Positions 59,313 to 64,000 of a DNA stretch of 64,000 nt are shown piece by piece; within the stretch, counting starts at the first letter, position 1, and the number at the start of each line of letters is the position of its first letter. Position numbers and translations under genes: made by a program. The notes under the pieces were generated by a model that saw nothing but the letters and a program-made list of their open reading frames with translations, ran no database searches and was not told the origin of the DNA. Origin of the DNA: Linnemannia schmuckeri. Lineage: Eukaryota > Mortierellomycota > Mortierellomycetes > Mortierellales > Mortierellaceae. The stretch is taken from NCBI GenBank assembly GCA_029449235.1, contig JANATG010000002.1:3162001-3226000 (forward strand), read 5' to 3'.

Positions 59313-62300
59313 TTACAGGTATCCCTCATCTTTGACCGAGTAAGGCTTGATGTTCCAGATCTCATCCGCGTACTCCTTGACCGAGCGATCACTATTCATC
59401 ACACAAAGGGTTGAGAAGTGTTAGAAAGCGGTTCCTCTTACAAGACAAAAGTGCGCCACCAAGAGCCACAAAAGTGACAAAAGGACTTACGAGGAGAACT
59501 TGCCCATGTGGGCGGTGCAGAGGATAGACTTCTTGGCCCATTCCTCCTGCTTCTTGTAGGCGGCATCGACCTGCTGGTTGGCAGCGATGTACGACGCGAA
59601 ATCGGCAGAAATCAAGTAAAAGTCCTTACCGACCGTCAAGGTGCTGATCAAGGGCTGGAAGATCTTGGGGTCCTCGAACGTGCCCTTCTCGATCGCCGAG
59701 ATGACGCCCTGCAGAGCTGGGTCCATGGGGACACCGCGGTATCTAACGTGATGATTGTGCAAGGACAGGAAAAGACAGATTAGTTAAACTGGGTCATTAA
59801 TACATACAAGAATAATAGAAAACACGACCAAGCCAAAAGAAATACCTCTGGGCGTGACGGAGGTCTTCGACTTCGTGGGCCATGCAGCCAAAGATAAAGA
59901 TGTTATCCTCTCCAATCTCCTCTAAGATCTCGACGTTGGCACCATCGAGGGTTCCGATGATGAGTCCTCCGTTGAGGACAAACTTCATGTTGGACGTTCC
60001 CGAGGCCTCCGTTCCGGCAGTCGAGATATGCTGCGAGATGTCACTGGCAGGGACAATGACTTCGGCGACCGAGACGTTGTAATCGGGGACAAAGACAACC
60101 TTCAACAGATCACCGACGGCGGGGTCCTGGTTGACAACGGCTGCAACGCTGTTGATCAACTTGATGACCAGCTTGGCAATGTAGTATCCAGGAGCGGCCT
60201 TGCCTCCGAAAATGACCACGCGGGGCTGGACGCTGGCCTTCTGGGCTGCAGTCATCGACTTGATCGTGCGGTAACGGTGGATCACACTAGATCATAGAAT
60301 TTTTTATGCGCATTCACATTAGTATCGATTTCATATTGCTCATGTGCGAATAAATCTCATTTTCTCAACGACACGAATAAGGAGTACTTACGACAAGATG
60401 TTCATGAACTGGCGCTTGTACTCGTGGATACGCTTGACCTGGACATCAAACAAGGCATCAGGGCTAACCTCGACACCGCAACGGTCCTTGATCAATTCGG
60501 CAAGACGGACCTTGTTGGCACGCTTGATAGCCATCCACTTCTTCCTAAAGGCAGCATCGCCCGTCTTGGCAGCGAGACCCTTGAGAAGCGAGAGATCCTT
60601 GAGCCACTTGTCGTTTCCAAGAGTCTCAGTGATTAACGCGCTCAATTGAGGGTTGGACTGGTGCAACCAACGACGAGGCGTAACTCCGTTGGTCTTGTTG
60701 ATGAATTTCTCTTCGCCATAGTAGTCGACAAAGTCCTTGAAGATCGTGGTCTTGATCAGGTTCGAGTGCAGAGCTGCGACTCCGTTGACTTTGTGCGAGC
60801 CGACAACAGCCAAGTGAGCCATGCGGATCTGCTGGGGCTGAGCCTCCTCAATGATCGACATGCGGTTCAACAGACCACGGTCGTTGGGAACCTTCTTCTC
60901 AACCTTCTGCAAGAAGAACTGTTATTTGAACAAAGACAGGCATGTCAGCGGTTAGTACAATTCTTTTTTTCGTTAAGTATCGTAGTGAAGGTGTAAACAA
61001 GATCGACAAAGAGCGAAGAGCTCTCACCAAGTTGATGTCAAAGATGATCTGCAAGTGCCTAGGCAAAAGGTACTCAAACATGGGGACGGACCACTTCTCC
61101 ATGGCCTCGGGGAGGACGGTGTGGTTGGTGAACGCGAAGGTCTTGGTGACAATCTCCCAGGCATCATCCCAGCTCAACATCTCTTCATCGACCAACAGAC
61201 GCTGGAGCTCGACAATAGCCAACGTAGGGTGAGTATCTATATAGGGCATAGCATAATGAATGACTCAAGACGAATTAGTGTCGCTACGCATGAGTAATAA
61301 ACACCACCTTTAGCAATTGGCGCGATATAGAGAGAGTAACATACCGTTGAGTTGAATGGCGACCTGGTCGGAAAAGTCGGACCAGTCGCGCATCGACTTC
61401 TTGAATCGGCGAACACTATTGACACAAACACATAACAAAAAAACAGATCAATGCTCCCTCTTTTCTTACTTGAGACACGATTTGAATCGCCGCAACGTCA
61501 CCACATCACTTTTTGAACAATTATTCTCTCTTACATGTCGTGGAGAGAGGCAGCCGTCCAGAAGTACTGCTGCTTGAGACGAAGCTCCTTGCCGGCCATG
61601 GTGTTGTCGTTGGGGTACAAGACACTAGTGATCTTCTCGGCGTTTGTCGCGTCCTCAACCGACTTTTCGTAGTTGCCCTCGTTGAAGCTGGTGAGATCAA
61701 AGACACGCGTGGGCTTGCTACGCCAGAGGCGGATGTTGTTGCAGTTCTCAGTGGCGTATCCAGGGATGGGGACATCGTAAGCAATGGCCTGGACACTCTG
61801 GGCAGGGACCCAGTTGTGACGCGCGACTCCGTACTCGTCCTGCGTGGTCTGGACATGGCCACCAAATCCGATCTGGATCGAGATATCGAGACGAGGCAAC
61901 TCCCAGGGGTTATCAAAATTCAGCCAGTAGTCAGGGTACTCTGTCTGATAGCCATCAACAATTCTATTCGGTAATGATGGAAAGAGGGCGAAAAGAAGCG
62001 ATAGGAAAAGAAAGGATGAGAATAAGGAAAAATAATGTTAGATAACAGACATGGATCAAAGGAACTAAGTTTTCACTGTCTCTCTCTCTCTCTCTCTCTC
62101 TTTCAACGAATAAAAAACATTGCATCCACATGTTATGCCGCACTTTTGACAGAACAAGCAAACGATAATTATACTGCTTACCTCTGTTGGAAGATACCAT
62201 AATTGTAACGGAGACCGTAGCCCCAGGCGGGGTAGTCGAGGGTAGCAAGAGAGTCCATGTAGCAGGCAGCGAGACGACCAAGACCTCCGTTACCGAGGGC

Positions 62301-63873
62301 AGCGTCGACCTCAGACTCGATCACGTCCTCCATGTTGAAGCCAAGTTTCTCGATACCCTCTAAAAGGACGCAGTTGGTTGGTTATCTCTCCTTCGTCTTC
62401 TCTTCACTCAAGCACCTAATATGGTGTCTCATCTGCATTGCGCATATTAAAGTCCCGACATGACAGGCAAACAGAGATACCAACTTTTTTTCTTCTTCTT
62501 TTGGTGAATAACAGATAATATCAAAGAAAAAACTTACTACCATAGGTGCCCTTGAGGCCCATGTTGAGGAGGGCATTGTCCATGGAACGACCGAGCAAGA
62601 ATTCGAGCGAGAGGTAGTAGACACGCTTGGGATCAATCTTGGACAATTGCTAAGGAACGGTCAATTGAAAACAACGCACATAGTAGATCTGTGAGTAAAA
62701 GGTTATGATGTAGCTGTTGATGCTTGGACCTCTTATCAATTTTTCTTTTCTTTGTTGTTGTTCTTTAATGCTGTTGTGGACCATTGACCGCGTATTATTT
62801 TGTCAATTAGAAAGGGACAGAGAGAGGGTCAAAGCGGAGGACGGACATGACGACGGTGGTTGATGGTTGGTAGGGTGGGTATGATGACCATGTCTCTCCT
62901 TTCCCTTGCTTCTATTTCCCTTCTTCTTCCATGCCCCTTCATTCTTCATCTTCGTTGCCCTCTTCTGCATCGATCCCATCACATTTCCCCACACGATTGC
63001 ATTATTTCCCACACTCTGCCCATAAAAATACGCCTTCCTTCTTCCGCGAAAAATAACGCGCGCACCTCATGTTTGCATCATCGTCATCATTGTCAAGAAG
63101 AAGAGATATGCAGCAAAAGGAAGAGCAAACTTACTCCCTGGGTCTCGTTCCAGCGGCTGATAAGGCGGTCTCGGGTACTATATCAAACAAGGAACGGGAT
63201 AAAAAGGTCACGGACGCAACCAAAGATATATGGTTAGTTATTTACTGCACTGTATTTGTCTGCAAACAATATCAACATCCCTCTTTCCTTTTCTTCTTTC
63301 TTGCTTCTTCCAATAGTTCCTCTCGCCTCCCCTCTTCTGTTTTTTTTTTTGCTACACACATGAATCAACTCAATGGAATATGATAGATGTGCAAAAAAAA
63401 AAAGTTTGGTGGGAGAAGAGAGACATGGGAAGCGAACGAGAAGAAAAGGAAATGGGAGGAAATGCAAGGAAGGGGCTCAGATAGAGAACATTTCGGGATA
63501 AAAAAATGCTGAAGAGATAGACAAATAGACATACCTGAGAGCAACGGCCTGGTAGGCGGTAAAGTTATCCATGTTGTATGCAGCACGGGCCAGGGTCGTG
63601 GTAACATGGTGGACGATGCTTTTCTGGATCGTTTCGATATCTGTATTTATTATTTTCATAAATAACGATGGAAAAAAAAAATATGAGCAGCAGATAGCAA
63701 ACGTGCGTGTCAAAATAAGGATCCTTCATTCATACGACGAAGGTGGATAGACATAATCAAAAGTACTTGTTGTTTCTTACCATTAGCCTCCTTCTTGCTG
63801 AGCTTAGCCCAGAGATCGACGGTCTCCTTTGGCCACTTGGCCTTTTCAGCATCGAGCTCCTTTGTGGTCAAGC
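59313..63873 (-). CDS. GPH1: Glycogen phosphorylase (5' end outside window)
   Basis: Releases glucose-1-phosphate from glycogen in the cytosol using pyridoxal phosphate. Twelve exons are visible: 63873-63781, 63640-63535, 63177-63135, 62649-62538, 62359-62182, 61963-61535, 61415-61345, 61236-61028, 60918-60392, 60286-59846, 59742-59491 and 59391-59313; all phases agree and code for about 846 residues, so only a short N-terminal part is missing to the right. Recognisable blocks: YYLSLEFLLGRSMDNALLN, LGNGGLGRLAACYMDSLATL, VAIQLNDTHPTLAIVEL, TNGVTPRRWL, KRIHEYKRQFMN, and EASGTSNMKFVLNG, whose Lys binds pyridoxal phosphate. The end (SVKEYADEIWNIKP) is the normal C-terminus. The first-exon model upstream of 63873 is not resolved. 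Phosphorylation control is expected at the missing N-terminus in yeast homologues. Confidence 0.95.
62079..62100. repeat. (TC)11 microsatellite in phosphorylase intron
   Basis: Eleven TC units in the intron between the 178-nt and 429-nt exons of the phosphorylase gene; on the coding strand it is GA-rich. Confidence 0.8.
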
Positions 63874-64000
63874 CTGTAAAGCACCGATAACATGTAAGAG
63901 CAACAGAAGATGGATGATGAGTGTGAGTGAGCGTACGAGCCCGTTAGGACCAAGAGAGGCGCGTACTCTTTCACGTCTTCCTTCATTCGCATTATTCCTT

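Overview
The window looks like chromosomal DNA of an early-diverging filamentous fungus, most plausibly a Mortierella-type Mucoromycota/Mortierellomycota species. The evidence is indirect: genes with many short GT-AG introns, Ser/Gln-rich transcription factors, purine/pyrimidine-skewed intergenic DNA, a very large propeller-plus-ion-channel protein, and a MYSM1-type histone deubiquitinase, which as far as I know is not typical of Ascomycota or Basidiomycota. Taxon assignment is inference. I worked out the spliced gene models by hand and checked each for an open frame across all junctions; they need RNA support.

Layout. 0.2-4.1 kb: a polyQ C2H2 zinc-finger regulator (minus), followed by about 10 kb of gene-poor, strand-asymmetric, microsatellite-rich DNA. 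14.45-20.64 kb: a complete, apparently young mobile element with 227-bp terminal inverted repeats (226/227 identical), a 9-bp target duplication, and two convergent genes, a RecQ-like helicase and a 1263-residue DUF6589-type protein that I infer to be the transposase. It sits inside an older LTR-like sequence. 21.4-27.3 kb: an SPT23/MGA2-like IPT-ankyrin regulator without a visible membrane anchor, then RPA2, the middle subunit of replication protein A. 27.8-36.6 kb: a 14-exon gene for a 2405-residue six-helix cation-channel-like protein (minus). 39.0-44.0 kb: a MYSM1-like SANT-SWIRM-MPN+ deubiquitinase. 44.1-46.3 kb: an unrecognised protein with a PD-(D/E)xK-like signature. 46.4-46.9 kb: two diverged copies of a small repeat. 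47.3-48.3 kb: a glutathione S-transferase-like protein. 48.6-51.1 kb: a JJJ1/DNAJC21-type ribosome-biogenesis J-protein, divergent from mitochondrial asparaginyl-tRNA synthetase (51.4-53.4 kb). 53.6-54.3 kb: an SDR oxidoreductase. 57.6-59.0 kb: a kappa-class GST/DsbA-fold protein with a 6-nt microexon. 59.3-63.9 kb: glycogen phosphorylase, running off the right edge.

Most genes are housekeeping and show no operon-like logic; neighbours are mainly convergent or divergent pairs with short spacers. The exception is the mobile element, where two genes face each other and each starts just inside one copy of the same inverted repeat, so a single repeat sequence may supply both promoter and transposase-binding functions. 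The helicase plus DUF6589 pair inside one TIR/TSD-bounded unit is the best candidate here for a system that is not well described.
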